Assembly (NCBI GenBank): GCA_035513295.1
Contig: DATKCH010000013.1
Coordinates: forward strand, 20,624 to 84,623
DNA from: DATHRK01 sp035513295
Lineage (GTDB): Bacteria; Gemmatimonadota; Gemmatimonadetes; Longimicrobiales; RSA9
Length of the DNA: 64,000 nt
Direction: 5' to 3'
Part shown: positions 1 to 8,358 of the stretch, piece by piece
Layout: every line of letters begins with the position of its first letter
How positions within the stretch are numbered: the stretch's first letter is position 1
Notes under the pieces: model-generated
What the model saw: the letters and a program-made list of their open reading frames with translations, nothing else
Database searches by the model: none
What the model was told of the DNA's origin: nothing
Position numbers and translations under genes: made by a program

Positions 1-59
1 CCGGCGCCGCGTACATCACGGGGCAGGTGCTCGTGGTGGACGGCGGCATGGTGATGTAG
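1..59 (+). CDS. fabG: 3-oxoacyl-ACP reductase FabG, C-terminal end only
   Basis: The window opens inside a gene; the readable frame starts at base 3 and gives the last 18 residues before a TAG stop. They read GAAYITGQVLVVDGGMVM, the conserved tail of short-chain dehydrogenases of the FabG type (YITGQ followed by VDGGM). FabG performs the NADPH-dependent first reduction of fatty-acid elongation. The acyl carrier protein gene follows 31 bases downstream and fabF after it, the usual fab cluster order, which supports the call despite the short remnant. Confidence 0.8.
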   Translation, partial: GAAYITGQVLVVDGGMVM

Positions 60-90
60 GACGTACACGGATCACGAAAGAGGAGCCAAG

Positions 91-333
91 ATGGCGGACG
101 GCACGGACGCGCGCATCAAGGAGATCATCGTGAACGAGCTCGGCGTCGAGCCCGAGAAGGTCACCAAGGACGCCTCCTTCGTCGAGGACCTCGGGGCCGA
201 CTCGCTGGACATCGTCGAGCTGGTCATGGCGTTCGAGGAGGAGTTCGGCGTCGACATCCCCGACGAGGAGGCGGAGAAGCTCCAGACGGTCGGCGACGCG
301 ATCGCCTACCTCAACGAGCACCAGGACGCCTGA
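91..333 (+). CDS. acpP: acyl carrier protein
   Basis: An 80-residue acidic protein, the normal length for bacterial ACP. The phosphopantetheine attachment motif GADSLD is present with the modified serine at residue 38, followed by the acidic helix II (ELVMAFEEEFGVDIPDEEAEK) region typical of the family. It carries growing acyl chains for fatty-acid synthesis in the cytoplasm. A good ribosome site (AGGAG) sits eight to twelve bases before the ATG. It lies between fabG and fabF, so it is probably co-transcribed with both. Confidence 0.97.
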   Translation: MADGTDARIKEIIVNELGVEPEKVTKDASFVEDLGADSLDIVELVMAFEEEFGVDIPDEEAEKLQTVGDAIAYLNEHQDA

Positions 334-359
334 GCGGGCGTTCGCCGCGGGGGACGAAG

Positions 360-1616
360 GTGGCCGAGAGGAACAGGGTCGTCATCACCGGCCTGGGTCT
401 CGTTACCCCGATCGGAAACACCGTCCGGGACACCTGGGCGGCGCTGCTGGAGGGTCGCAGCGGTGGCGCTCCCATCACCCAGTTCGACGCCCACGACGGG
501 TTCAGCGTGCGCTTCGCCTGCGAGGTCAAGGACTTCGACCCGGCGGACCACCTGGACCGCAAGGAGGTCCGGCGGACGGACCGCTTCGCGCAGTTCGCCA
601 TCGCCGCCTCCGACCAGGCCCTGGAGCAGTCGGATCTGCTGTCCTTCGAAGGCCTCGACACGGACCGCGTCGGGGTCATCATCGGCAGCGGCATCGGAGG
701 CATCGGTACCTTCGAGGACCAGGCCCGGACGATGTTCGAGCGTGGACCGAAGCGGATCAGCCCCTTCTTCATCCCGATGTTCATCCTGGACATCGCCTCC
801 GGCCTGGTATCCATGCGCCACGGTCTGCGCGGGCCCAACTACGCCACCGTGTCGGCGTGCGCCTCGAGCGCCCACGCGATCGGCGACGCCGTGCGCGTGC
901 TCCAGCGCGGCGAGGCCGACGCGATGATCGCCGGCGGCGCCGAGGCCACCGTCACCCCGATGACGTTGGCCGGCTTCGCGGCCATGCACGCGCTGTCCAC
1001 GCGCAACGAATCGCCGCAGACGGCCAGCCGGCCGTTCGACGCGACCCGCGACGGTTTCGTGCTGGGCGAGGGCGCGGGGGCCGTGATCCTGGAAACGCTG
1101 GAGCACGCGCGCGCGCGCGGCGCGCGCATCCTGGGCGAGGTCGCCGGGTTCGGCCAGACCGCGGACGCGCACCACCTCACCGCGCCTGCGCCCGGCGGCG
1201 CGGGGGCACAGCTGGCGATGCGCGGCGCGCTCGACGACGCCGGGCTCGAGCCCGCGCAGATCGACTACGTGAACGCGCACGGCACCTCGACGCCCGCCAA
1301 CGACCTGAACGAGACGCTGGCGATCAAGGCGGTGTTCGGCGATCACGCGTACGAGCTCGTAGTGGGCTCCACGAAGTCGATGACCGGCCATACCCTGGGG
1401 GCCGCCGGGGCGGTGGAGGCCGTGATCTGCGCGCTGGTCTGCCAGAACGCCGTGATCCCGCCGACGATCAACTTCACCGAGGCCGATCCGGCGTGCGACC
1501 TGGACTACGCCCACGACGGCGTGCGCGAGCGTCCGGTCCGGGCGGCGATCAGCAACTCGTTCGGCTTCGGCGGCCACAACGCCTGCGTCGTGCTGCGGCG
1601 CTGGGACGAGGACTGA
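360..1616 (+). CDS. fabF: 3-oxoacyl-ACP synthase II FabF
   Basis: A 418-residue condensing enzyme that joins malonyl-ACP to acyl-ACP in fatty-acid elongation. The family catalytic residues are visible: the nucleophile Cys167 in TVSACASS, His307 in NAHGTSTPAND, Lys339 in GSTKSMTGH and His344 in the same segment, plus the C-terminal FGFGGHN glycine loop. Length matches FabF (about 410). The start is a GTG 26 bases after acpP. The spacing indicates one fab operon. Confidence 0.96.
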   Translation: MAERNRVVITGLGLVTPIGNTVRDTWAALLEGRSGGAPITQFDAHDGFSVRFACEVKDFDPADHLDRKEVRRTDRFAQFAIAASDQALEQSDLLSFEGLDTDRVGVIIGSGIGGIGTFEDQARTMFERGPKRISPFFIPMFILDIASGLVSMRHGLRGPNYATVSACASSAHAIGDAVRVLQRGEADAMIAGGAEATVTPMTLAGFAAMHALSTRNESPQTASRPFDATRDGFVLGEGAGAVILETLEHARARGARILGEVAGFGQTADAHHLTAPAPGGAGAQLAMRGALDDAGLEPAQIDYVNAHGTSTPANDLNETLAIKAVFGDHAYELVVGSTKSMTGHTLGAAGAVEAVICALVCQNAVIPPTINFTEADPACDLDYAHDGVRERPVRAAISNSFGFGGHNACVVLRRWDED

Positions 1617-1670
1617 CGCCGCCGCCGCGGCGGGGCCCGGCGTCGGGCACCCCCCGGTGAGCTGAGAGCG

Positions 1671-2282
1671 ATGGACCTCGACGCGCTCCTCGAGCGCCTG
1701 GCCGAGCTGCCGGCGCTCGCCACCTACCTGGTGCTCGCCGCCGGGGCCGCGATCGAGAACGTGTTTCCCCCCGTTCCCGCCGATACCGTCGTCCTGTTCG
1801 GCGCCTTCCTGGCGGGGACGGGCCAGGCGAATCCCTGGCTGGTCCTGCTCGCGACCTGGGTGGCGAACGTGGCCGGCGCGGTCGGGGTCTATTTCGTCGC
1901 CGCCCGGTACGGCCTGCGCCTCTTCACCGACGGGCCCGGCCGCCACCTGCTCAACCAGGGCCAACTGGCGAGGATCGCCCGCTTCTACGGCCGCTGGGGC
2001 GCGCCCGCGCTGTTCTTCAGCCGGTTCCTGCCGGGCGTGCGGGCGCTCGTGCCCGTGTTCGCCGGGGTCAGCGGCCTGCGCCCCCCCTTGGTGATCGCGC
2101 CCATCGCCGCCGCGTCGCTGCTGTGGTACGGCGCGCTCGTCTGGCTCGGCGCCGGCACCGGCGACAACTGGGACGAGGTGCGCGCGCTGATGAGGCGCGT
2201 GGACGCGCCGCTGGCGTGGGTCACCGCGGCGGTCGTGCTGCTGCTCGCGCTGTGGTGGATCCGCACCCGCCGCGACGCGTGA
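1671..2282 (+). CDS. DedA family (SNARE-associated/VTT domain) membrane protein
   Basis: A 203-residue integral membrane protein. The N-terminal part has the DedA signature, with AAGAAIENVFPPVPADTVV near residues 22-40, and a central re-entrant region with FSRFLPGVRALVPVFAG (residues about 114-130) that carries the conserved arginine. DedA proteins are implicated in lipid carrier (undecaprenyl phosphate or phosphatidylethanolamine) translocation; the substrate here is not known. Several hydrophobic helices are visible, the last close to the C-terminus. The stop codon overlaps the GTG start of the recombinase gene in a GTGA arrangement, implying translational coupling. Confidence 0.85.
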   Translation: MDLDALLERLAELPALATYLVLAAGAAIENVFPPVPADTVVLFGAFLAGTGQANPWLVLLATWVANVAGAVGVYFVAARYGLRLFTDGPGRHLLNQGQLARIARFYGRWGAPALFFSRFLPGVRALVPVFAGVSGLRPPLVIAPIAAASLLWYGALVWLGAGTGDNWDEVRALMRRVDAPLAWVTAAVVLLLALWWIRTRRDA

Positions 2283-3181
2283 ACGGGGCGCCCGACGCGT
2301 TTCGCGCGCGCGACTTCGGGGACCACCTCACGCTGGAGCGCGGGCTGTCGGAGCGCACCGTGCGCGCCTACGTCCGCGAGGTGGAGCGGCTGGCGGCCTT
2401 CCTCGCGGCGCGGGGCCGGCCCGGTCCGGGGTCCGCCGGCGCCGAGGACCTGCGCGAGTTCGCCTACCACCTCAAGGACCGCGGCCTGGCGGCCAGCACC
2501 ATCCGGCGCGCGCTCTCGAGCATGCGGACCTACTACGCCTGGCTCATCGGCGAGGAGCTGGTCGACGCCGACCCCACCGAGACGCTTGATTCTCCCCGCC
2601 TGGGGCGGCGCCTGCCGAACGTCCTGGGCCGCGCGGAGGTGGTGCGCCTGCTGGAGGCCGGCGACATCGCCGACCGGCTGTACTGGCGCGACACCGCGCT
2701 GCTCGAGTTCGCGTACGCGTCCGGCACGCGCGTGAGCGAGATCACCGGCGCGCGCGTGCGCGATGTGGACCTGGACGCGGGCTTCGCGCGGGTGTTCGGG
2801 AAGGGCGCCAGGGAGCGTCTGGTCCCGCTCGGCCGCTCGGCGGCGCGCGCGCTCAGGGTGTACCTGAGGGAAACGCGGCCCGCGCTGGAGAAGGGCGCCG
2901 GCGCCGGGCGCCTGTTCCTGAACGGGCGCGGAGGCCCCCTGAGCCGCATGGGCGTCTGGAAGATCCTGCGCAAGCGCTGCGAGGCGGCGCGCATCCGGCG
3001 CAGGGTGAGCCCGCATACGCTGCGGCATTCGTTCGCCACCCACCTCCTGGAGGGGGGAGCGGATCTGGCCTCGGTGCAGGAGCTGCTCGGGCACGCCGAC
3101 ATCGCCACGACGCAGATCTACACCCACCTGGACCGCGAGCACCTGAAGGACGTGCACCGCCGCTATCATCCGCGCGCGTAG
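2279..3181 (+). CDS. Xer-type tyrosine recombinase (XerC/XerD)
   Basis: A 300-residue recombinase, the same length as XerC and XerD. The N-terminal core-binding domain is followed by the catalytic domain with Arg in ASGTRVSEI (about 150), HTLRHSF (His about 246, Arg about 249), LGHADIATTQIYTH (His about 272, catalytic Tyr about 281). The GTG start overlaps the dedA stop by four bases and gives the expected N-terminus without extension. Xer proteins resolve chromosome dimers at dif, and a dif-like site lies in this window at 26238-26265. Whether this is the XerC or XerD partner, or a single-recombinase system, cannot be decided from sequence alone. Confidence 0.9.
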   Translation: MNGAPDAFRARDFGDHLTLERGLSERTVRAYVREVERLAAFLAARGRPGPGSAGAEDLREFAYHLKDRGLAASTIRRALSSMRTYYAWLIGEELVDADPTETLDSPRLGRRLPNVLGRAEVVRLLEAGDIADRLYWRDTALLEFAYASGTRVSEITGARVRDVDLDAGFARVFGKGARERLVPLGRSAARALRVYLRETRPALEKGAGAGRLFLNGRGGPLSRMGVWKILRKRCEAARIRRRVSPHTLRHSFATHLLEGGADLASVQELLGHADIATTQIYTHLDREHLKDVHRRYHPRA

Positions 3182-3219
3182 CCGACGCGAGTCATGGGTG
3201 TGAAGATGCAGTCCGCCGG

Positions 3220-3248
3220 TTGTAGGGCGCTCACACGGGCTTTAGCTT
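3220..3248 (+). promoter_or_regulatory. candidate sigma-70 promoter upstream of the amidotransferase gene
   Basis: TTGTAG (3220-3225) and TAGCTT (3243-3248) are separated by 17 bases in the 146-base gap between the recombinase gene and the amidotransferase gene. The remainder of that gap shows no open frame of interest. The match is by eye only, and a -10 one or two bases earlier is possible. Confidence 0.35.
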
Positions 3249-3327
3249 GCGCGCGGCGATGCCCTTGCGGCGCATGCGTGGCCGCACGGCGCGGATCCGG
3301 GAGGCAGCCGCAATCGAGGAGACCGGC

Positions 3328-3912
3328 GTGCTTCTGCTGATCGACAACTACGATTCCTTCACCTGGAACCTCTATCAGTACCTGGGCGAGCTCGGCGCCG
3401 AAATGACCGTGCGCCGGAACGACGACATCGACGCGGACGGGATCGAGGCCATGGCGCCGGAGCGCATCGTGATTTCGCCGGGCCCGTGCACGCCGGCCGA
3501 GGCGGGCGTGAGCGTGGAGGCCGTGCGCCGCTTCGGCGCGACGATCCCGCTGCTGGGGGTCTGCCTGGGCCACCAGGCGATCGCCGCGGCGTACGGCGGC
3601 GAGGTCGTGCGCGCCGACCGTCCCATGCACGGCAAGGTCTCCCCGGTCGAGCACACGGGCGTCGACATCTTCGAGGGGTTGCCCAGCCCGATGGAGGCGA
3701 CCCGCTACCATTCGCTCATCGTCGCGCGCGACTCGCTTCCCGCCGGGCTCGAGGTGATCGCGTGGACCGGCGAGGAGGGCTGGACCCACGAGATCCAGGG
3801 GCTGCGTCACAGGGAGCATCCGGTGTGGGGCGTCCAGTTCCACCCGGAATCCATCGCCAGCACCCACGGCAAGGATCTGCTCGCCAACTTTCTCCGCCTG
3901 AGCGCCGCGTGA
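3328..3912 (+). CDS. anthranilate/aminodeoxychorismate synthase glutamine amidotransferase subunit (TrpG/PabA)
   Basis: A 194-residue class I glutamine amidotransferase that supplies ammonia from glutamine to a chorismate-using partner. It begins with the family hallmark LLLIDNYDSFTWNL; the nucleophile lies in LLGVCLGHQAI and the His-Glu pair in GVQFHPESI. The GTG at 3328 was preferred over upstream in-frame codons because it places the motif at the N-terminus and has GAGGAG a few bases upstream. No trpE or pabB is adjacent, so tryptophan or folate use cannot be distinguished. The stop overlaps the next start (GTGA). Confidence 0.9.
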   Translation: MLLLIDNYDSFTWNLYQYLGELGAEMTVRRNDDIDADGIEAMAPERIVISPGPCTPAEAGVSVEAVRRFGATIPLLGVCLGHQAIAAAYGGEVVRADRPMHGKVSPVEHTGVDIFEGLPSPMEATRYHSLIVARDSLPAGLEVIAWTGEEGWTHEIQGLRHREHPVWGVQFHPESIASTHGKDLLANFLRLSAA

Positions 3913-5489
3913 AGCCCGCGCGTGCGTGCGGACGCGCGCGGACCCGGTGGCTGCGGGCCGGCCTGCTGGCCGCGTGCGCGGCCGCGGCGCTCGCCGGATC
4001 GGCGCAGGGGCAGGCCCAGGTGCGCCTGCGCGGCGCGGGCGACCCCGACCTCGACTCCTGGCTCCTGCGTTTCATCGCGGAGGGCGGCTACACGCTGCTG
4101 ACGTCCGACACGACGCTCGCGCCGGGCGAAGCGATGGCCGGCCCGATCCTGGTGCTGCGCGCCCGCTTCTCGATCGCCGGCGCGGTGACGGGCGACGTCG
4201 TGGCCGTGGACGCCAACGTGTTCGTGCGGCCCACCGGCCGCATCGACGGAGCGGTGTGGAACCTCGGCGGCGGCTTCTATCCGTCGGACCTCGCGGACAT
4301 CACCGGCCGCGTGCGCGACCACCCGCTGGCCCCCTACCGCGTCGACCGGGAGGGCGACCTGTACGTGATCGTCGGCCTCGAGCACCAGGGAGCCTTCCGG
4401 CCGGACGGCCTGTACGGCCTGGGGCGGCCGACCTACGACCGCGTCGACGGGCTCAGCGTGCCCGTGGGCGCGAGTTGGCTGCTGCCGGCGCTCGGGCGGC
4501 TGCGTCCGACCGTCGCAGGGAGGGTCGTCTACCGCTCGGAACGCGGGGAGTGGGACGGGGGCGGGTTCCTCGAGCTCGCGCGCGGCCGCACCCGGCTGCG
4601 CCTGGGCGCCGAGCGCGCGACCCGCACCGCCGACCGATGGATCCGCGGCGACTTCACCAACTCGTTCGCGTTCCTGGCGTTCGGCAACGACATGCGCGAC
4701 TACCACCGGTCCGACCGGTACTGGGCGCGCCTGGAGCTGGAGCGCTCCCCGGGGCACTGGCTGGTGACGCCGTCCCTCGAGGCGCGGCGCGAGGACGCGC
4801 GCCGCCTGCGCGCCGGGGACCCGTGGACGCTATTCGAGTCGGGAGATCCCGTGCGTCCGAACCGCCCGGTGGTCGCCGCGGCCGTGGCCAGCGGCCTGCT
4901 CGGCGTGGACGCGCGCTGGGCGCGCGCGGAAAGCGCGCTCGACTTCGCGCTGGAGATCGAGGTCGGCGCTCCCACGGGGAACGGCCCGATCAGCTGCGCG
5001 CCCGACACGTGTCCGATGCTGGACACCGCGGCGGTGCGCGCGCTGTTCGTCTCCGAGGAGACCTTCACGAGGGTGACCGTGGACGGCTCCTGGGCATCGC
5101 CGGCGCTCCGGGATCACCGCCTGCGCGCGCGCTGGCACGTGCAGGCACCCCTCGGCGGAGACGCGCTGCCGCTGCGCCGGTGGAGTCACGTCGGAGGGCC
5201 CGGTACGCTGCCCACGCTGGAGGACGCCGAGCGCCAGGGGGACCGCGTGATCCTGGTGGAGACCGGGTACGGCGTTCCGATTCCCGTCGTGGTGCCGCTG
5301 TTCGGGCTGCCCGAGCTGGAGCTGGTTCACATCTTCGGCGGCGCGTGGGCCGCGGGCGGGGACGATTCGCTCGACCAGAACGTCGGCCTGCGCGTCCGCA
5401 CGTCGCTCGGCTGGGCGCGCGTGAGCACCGATCCGACCGACTTCGGAGAGGACGTGGTCGTCGATTTCGGGGTCGATCTGCCGTTCTAG
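3909..5489 (+). CDS. predicted outer-membrane beta-barrel protein with a polymer-forming-like N-terminal segment
   Basis: A 526-residue exported protein. The GTG start overlaps the preceding stop and opens a signal peptide (Arg-rich, then LRAGLLAACAAAALAGSAQG). Residues about 75-115 read like a short run of bactofilin/polymer-forming turns (SIAGAVTGDVVAVDANVFV, then PTGRIDGAVWNLGG). The remainder has alternating hydrophobic strands and ends in Leu-Pro-Phe, the terminal aromatic typical of BAM-assembled barrels. I do not recognise a named family or a substrate. Its stop codon lies within the left arm of the 5486-5607 inverted repeat. Confidence 0.7.
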   Translation: MKPARACGRARTRWLRAGLLAACAAAALAGSAQGQAQVRLRGAGDPDLDSWLLRFIAEGGYTLLTSDTTLAPGEAMAGPILVLRARFSIAGAVTGDVVAVDANVFVRPTGRIDGAVWNLGGGFYPSDLADITGRVRDHPLAPYRVDREGDLYVIVGLEHQGAFRPDGLYGLGRPTYDRVDGLSVPVGASWLLPALGRLRPTVAGRVVYRSERGEWDGGGFLELARGRTRLRLGAERATRTADRWIRGDFTNSFAFLAFGNDMRDYHRSDRYWARLELERSPGHWLVTPSLEARREDARRLRAGDPWTLFESGDPVRPNRPVVAAAVASGLLGVDARWARAESALDFALEIEVGAPTGNGPISCAPDTCPMLDTAAVRALFVSEETFTRVTVDGSWASPALRDHRLRARWHVQAPLGGDALPLRRWSHVGGPGTLPTLEDAERQGDRVILVETGYGVPIPVVVPLFGLPELELVHIFGGAWAAGGDDSLDQNVGLRVRTSLGWARVSTDPTDFGEDVVVDFGVDLPF

Positions 5490-5607
5490 CAGGTCGCTGA
5501 AGAAAGGGAGCGAGCCGCGTTGGAGCGTGCCGCCCCGCCCGAGGCCCGGCCCAGCGACCACGACTGCCGCGCCCGCCTCGGACTCCCCTTTCTCAGCGAC
5601 CTGCTAG
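5486..5607. repeat. 122-bp imperfect inverted repeat, MITE-like or strong hairpin
   Basis: The left arm (from CTAGCAGGTCGCTGA at 5486) and the right arm (ending TCAGCGACCTGCTAG at 5607) are inverted copies for about 25 bases with one one-base gap and one mismatch. Complementarity continues more loosely inwards (CGAGCCGCG against CGCCTCG). The element starts inside the stop codon of the beta-barrel gene and fills much of the gap before kdsB. It could be a non-autonomous transposable element or a repetitive extragenic palindrome acting as a terminator; no second copy was noticed in the window. Confidence 0.6.
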
Positions 5608-5660
5608 GGCCGGGCCAGGGCCCGCAGCGGTCCGAGCCCGCTCCCTCGCCACCGTCGCGC

Positions 5661-5689
5661 TTGTCCCGTCGTGCGCCGGTCCCTACCTT
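5661..5689 (+). promoter_or_regulatory. candidate promoter for the kdsB-pyrG-kds-lpt-rpoN operon
   Basis: TTGTCC (5661-5666) and TACCTT (5684-5689) are spaced by exactly 17 bases. Transcription would start near 5696, which is the G of a GTG codon, so the transcript may be leaderless for the short frame described next. It lies just after the inverted repeat and before the first gene of the long envelope operon. Support is by consensus match only. Confidence 0.5.
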
Positions 5690-5695
5690 TCGGGC

Positions 5696-5779
5696 GTGAA
5701 TTTTGCATGGCGGCGCGCCCTCGCCCGCCGTCCGCAGCGGGCGATCATCCGTCCGGGAGCGGGCCTCGGGTGGGCATGA
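5696..5779 (+). CDS. possible leaderless 27-residue leader peptide coupled to kdsB
   Basis: A GTG placed six bases after the candidate -10 box opens a 27-codon frame rich in Arg and Ala (MNFAWRRALARRP at its start). Its TGA stop overlaps the proposed kdsB ATG in an ATGA arrangement. This is the layout of a leader peptide or translational coupling device. The alternative is that kdsB itself starts at the ATG at 5707 with a 23-residue Pro/Gly/Ser-rich extension, in which case this frame is meaningless. Confidence 0.3.
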   Translation: MNFAWRRALARRPQRAIIRPGAGLGWA

Positions 5780-6564
5780 CGGTGCTCGCCGTGATCCCGG
5801 CGCGGTTGGCCTCCCAACGCTTGCCGCGCAAGCCGCTCCTCGACCTGGGCGGCGGCCCGCTGATCGTCCGCGTCTGGCGGCGCGTCTCCGAGCTGGGCGT
5901 CGCCGATGCCGTGCTGGTCGCGACCGACAGCGACGAAATCGCCGACGCGTGCCGCGCCGTGGGCGCCGACGTGGAGCTGACGAACCGGACCCAGCCGTCC
6001 GGCACGCACAGGGTGGCCGAGGCGGTCGCCCGGCGCGCACCGGCCGCCGAGGTCGTGGTGAACGTCCAGGGGGACGAGCCGTTCGTGGGCGCCGACGCCA
6101 TGCGCGCGGCGCTCGACGCGGTTCGGTCGGGGTGGGACGTGGGGACGGTGGCGACGCCCGTCCGGACGGAATCAGCCTGGCGCGATCCGGCCGTGGTGAA
6201 GCTGGTCCGCGACGCACGCGGCCGTGCGCTCTACTTCTCGCGGGCTCCCATACCCCACCCCAGGGACCGACCGCCGTCCGCCGCGGATCTGCGTGGCGAC
6301 GGCTACCTGCGCCACGTGGGCGTCTACGCCTATACGCCGGCGGTGCTCGCGCGCTGGGCGGCGCTGCCTCCGGCGCCGCTCGAGACGGTCGAGCGGCTGG
6401 AGCAACTCCGGCCTCTGGCGGCCGGGTTCGGGATCGGGGTCGGCGTGGTTCCTGACGCGGACGGCGGGGTAGACACGGAGGAGGACCTGCGCCGCGCGCG
6501 CGAGCGCGTGGAGCGCGAGGGACGGGCCGGCGCGGGTCGCGGCGGCGGGCAGGCGACCGCATAG
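5776..6564 (+). CDS. kdsB: 3-deoxy-manno-octulosonate cytidylyltransferase (CMP-Kdo synthetase)
   Basis: A 262-residue enzyme activating Kdo with CTP for lipid A-core assembly. It opens with VLAVIPARLASQRLPRKPL, the nucleotide-binding start of the family, and carries VNVQGDEPFVG (metal/CTP site) and YFSRAPIPHPRD. The usual length is about 250. The ATG at 5776 places the motif at residue 2; an in-frame GTG six bases earlier and an ATG at 5707 are alternatives. It heads the operon with pyrG, whose product CTP is its substrate, and with kdsA, kdsC and kdsD, which make Kdo. Confidence 0.93.
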   Translation: MTVLAVIPARLASQRLPRKPLLDLGGGPLIVRVWRRVSELGVADAVLVATDSDEIADACRAVGADVELTNRTQPSGTHRVAEAVARRAPAAEVVVNVQGDEPFVGADAMRAALDAVRSGWDVGTVATPVRTESAWRDPAVVKLVRDARGRALYFSRAPIPHPRDRPPSAADLRGDGYLRHVGVYAYTPAVLARWAALPPAPLETVERLEQLRPLAAGFGIGVGVVPDADGGVDTEEDLRRARERVEREGRAGAGRGGGQATA

Positions 6565-6624
6565 CGGGCAATGGACGCGGCGACGGCCGCGCCGGATACC
6601 GAACTCGACGGGGGGGCGAGGGGA

Positions 6625-8358
6625 ATGAGCGAACACGAAGGGCGGCCGACCAAGTACATCTTCGTCACCGGGGGCGTGGTGTCGTCGCTCGGGAAGGGGA
6701 TCACCGCCGCCTCGTTGGGCCGCCTCCTCGTCGCGCGCGGGCTGCGCGTCACCATCCAGAAGTTCGACCCCTACATCAACGTCGATCCCGGCACCCTGTC
6801 GCCCTTCCAGCACGGCGAGGTCTTCGTCACGGACGACGGCGCCGAGACCGACCTGGACCTGGGCCACTACGAGCGCTTCATCGACGAGTCGCTGTCCCAG
6901 GCGAACAACATCACGACCGGCCGGATCTACCAGGACGTCATCACCAAGGAACGGCGCGGCGACTACCTCGGCGCTACCGTCCAGGTGATCCCGCACATCA
7001 CCGACGAGATCAAGTCGGCGATCCGCCGCCTGGCCACCAACCACGACGTCGTGATCACGGAAATCGGCGGCACGGTCGGCGACATAGAGTCGCTGCCGTT
7101 CCTCGAGGCGATCCGGCAGTTCCGCCAGGACGTGGGGCGCGAGCACACGCTCTTCATGCACCTCACGCTGATCCCCTACATCGCCGCCGCGGGCGAACTC
7201 AAGACCAAGCCCACGCAGCACTCGGTGCGCGAGCTCATGGAAATCGGCATCCAGCCCGACGTCCTGATCTGCCGGACCGACCGTCCGCTGTCGCCCGAGC
7301 TGCGCCGCAAGATCGCGCTCTTCACCAACGTGGATGCCGCCGCGGTGATCGAGGCGCGCGACGTCGAGACGATCTACGAGGTCCCGCTGGAGCTGGAGCG
7401 CCAGCGGCTCTCCGAGCTGGTCCTGTCGAAGCTCGGGCTCGCCGGCCTGCCCGACCCGGAGATGGGGGGGTGGAAGCGGATGGTCGCGCGTATTGCGGAG
7501 CCGGCGCACGGGACCGTCCGGATCGCCGTCGTGGGCAAATACACCGCGCTGCCGGACTCCTACAAGTCGGTCGGCGAGGCGCTGATCCACGGCGGCATCC
7601 ACAACGCCGTCGGGGTCGACGTCGACTGGCTGTCGAGCGAGGACTTCGAGGATCGCAGCGTGTCCGGCGGGGAGCGCATCGCGGCCTACGACGGCCTGCT
7701 GATCCCCGGCGGTTTCGGCGTCCGGGGCGTGGAGGGGATGCTCGAGGCGATCCGATACGCGCGCGAGAACGACCTGCCCTTCTTCGGCATCTGCCTCGGC
7801 CTGCAGTGCGCGGTGATCGAGTACGCCCGCAACGTGTGCGGCCTGGAGGCATCGCACTCGGTCGAGTTCATCCGGGACGCGGGCGATCCCGTGATCTGCA
7901 TGATGGACTCGCAGCGCCAGGTCACCGACATGGGCGGTACCATGCGCCTGGGCGCGTATCCGTGCCGCCTGAAGCCCGGTTCGCGCGTGGAGGCGATCTA
8001 CGGCACCCCGGAGATCAGCGAGCGGCACCGCCACCGCTACGAGGTCAACAACGACTACCGCGACGTGCTGGAGCGAGAGGGATTCTCCTTCAGCGGACTC
8101 TCGCCGGACGGCAACCTGGTGGAGATGGGCGAGCTGCCCGACCACGCGTGGTTCATCGGCTGCCAGTTCCACCCCGAGCTGAAGTCGCGCCCGATGCGTG
8201 CCCACCCCCTGTTCGCGGCGTTCGTGCGAGCAGCGCTGGAACGGCGCGACGCGGTCGCGGCGGACGCCGGCTCGGAAGCCGCGCGCTCGGGTTCCGAGCG
8301 GCGCAGAGCCGGCAACGGCGCGAGCGCGCCCGCGGCAAAGCCAGCGCCGGCCGGATGA
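6625..8358 (+). CDS. pyrG: CTP synthase
   Basis: A 577-residue two-domain enzyme converting UTP to CTP with ammonia from glutamine. The N-terminal synthase domain starts TKYIFVTGGVVSSLGKGI (P-loop) and the C-terminal class I amidotransferase domain has FFGICLGLQCAV (nucleophile Cys) and CQFHPELKSRP (His-Glu). The family is about 540 residues, so the last 35-40 Ala/Arg-rich residues are an extension. The ATG at 6625 has GAGGGGA directly upstream; an in-frame start at 6571 would add 18 residues without a good ribosome site. Confidence 0.95.
   Translation: MSEHEGRPTKYIFVTGGVVSSLGKGITAASLGRLLVARGLRVTIQKFDPYINVDPGTLSPFQHGEVFVTDDGAETDLDLGHYERFIDESLSQANNITTGRIYQDVITKERRGDYLGATVQVIPHITDEIKSAIRRLATNHDVVITEIGGTVGDIESLPFLEAIRQFRQDVGREHTLFMHLTLIPYIAAAGELKTKPTQHSVRELMEIGIQPDVLICRTDRPLSPELRRKIALFTNVDAAAVIEARDVETIYEVPLELERQRLSELVLSKLGLAGLPDPEMGGWKRMVARIAEPAHGTVRIAVVGKYTALPDSYKSVGEALIHGGIHNAVGVDVDWLSSEDFEDRSVSGGERIAAYDGLLIPGGFGVRGVEGMLEAIRYARENDLPFFGICLGLQCAVIEYARNVCGLEASHSVEFIRDAGDPVICMMDSQRQVTDMGGTMRLGAYPCRLKPGSRVEAIYGTPEISERHRHRYEVNNDYRDVLEREGFSFSGLSPDGNLVEMGELPDHAWFIGCQFHPELKSRPMRAHPLFAAFVRAALERRDAVAADAGSEAARSGSERRRAGNGASAPAAKPAPAG

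Noticed and set aside
306..1964. Long open frames on the minus strand opposite fabF and dedA, and similar long frames opposite most genes
   Set aside because: They come from third-position GC bias; translations are Arg/Ala/Pro-rich with no domains, whereas the plus-strand products match known families.
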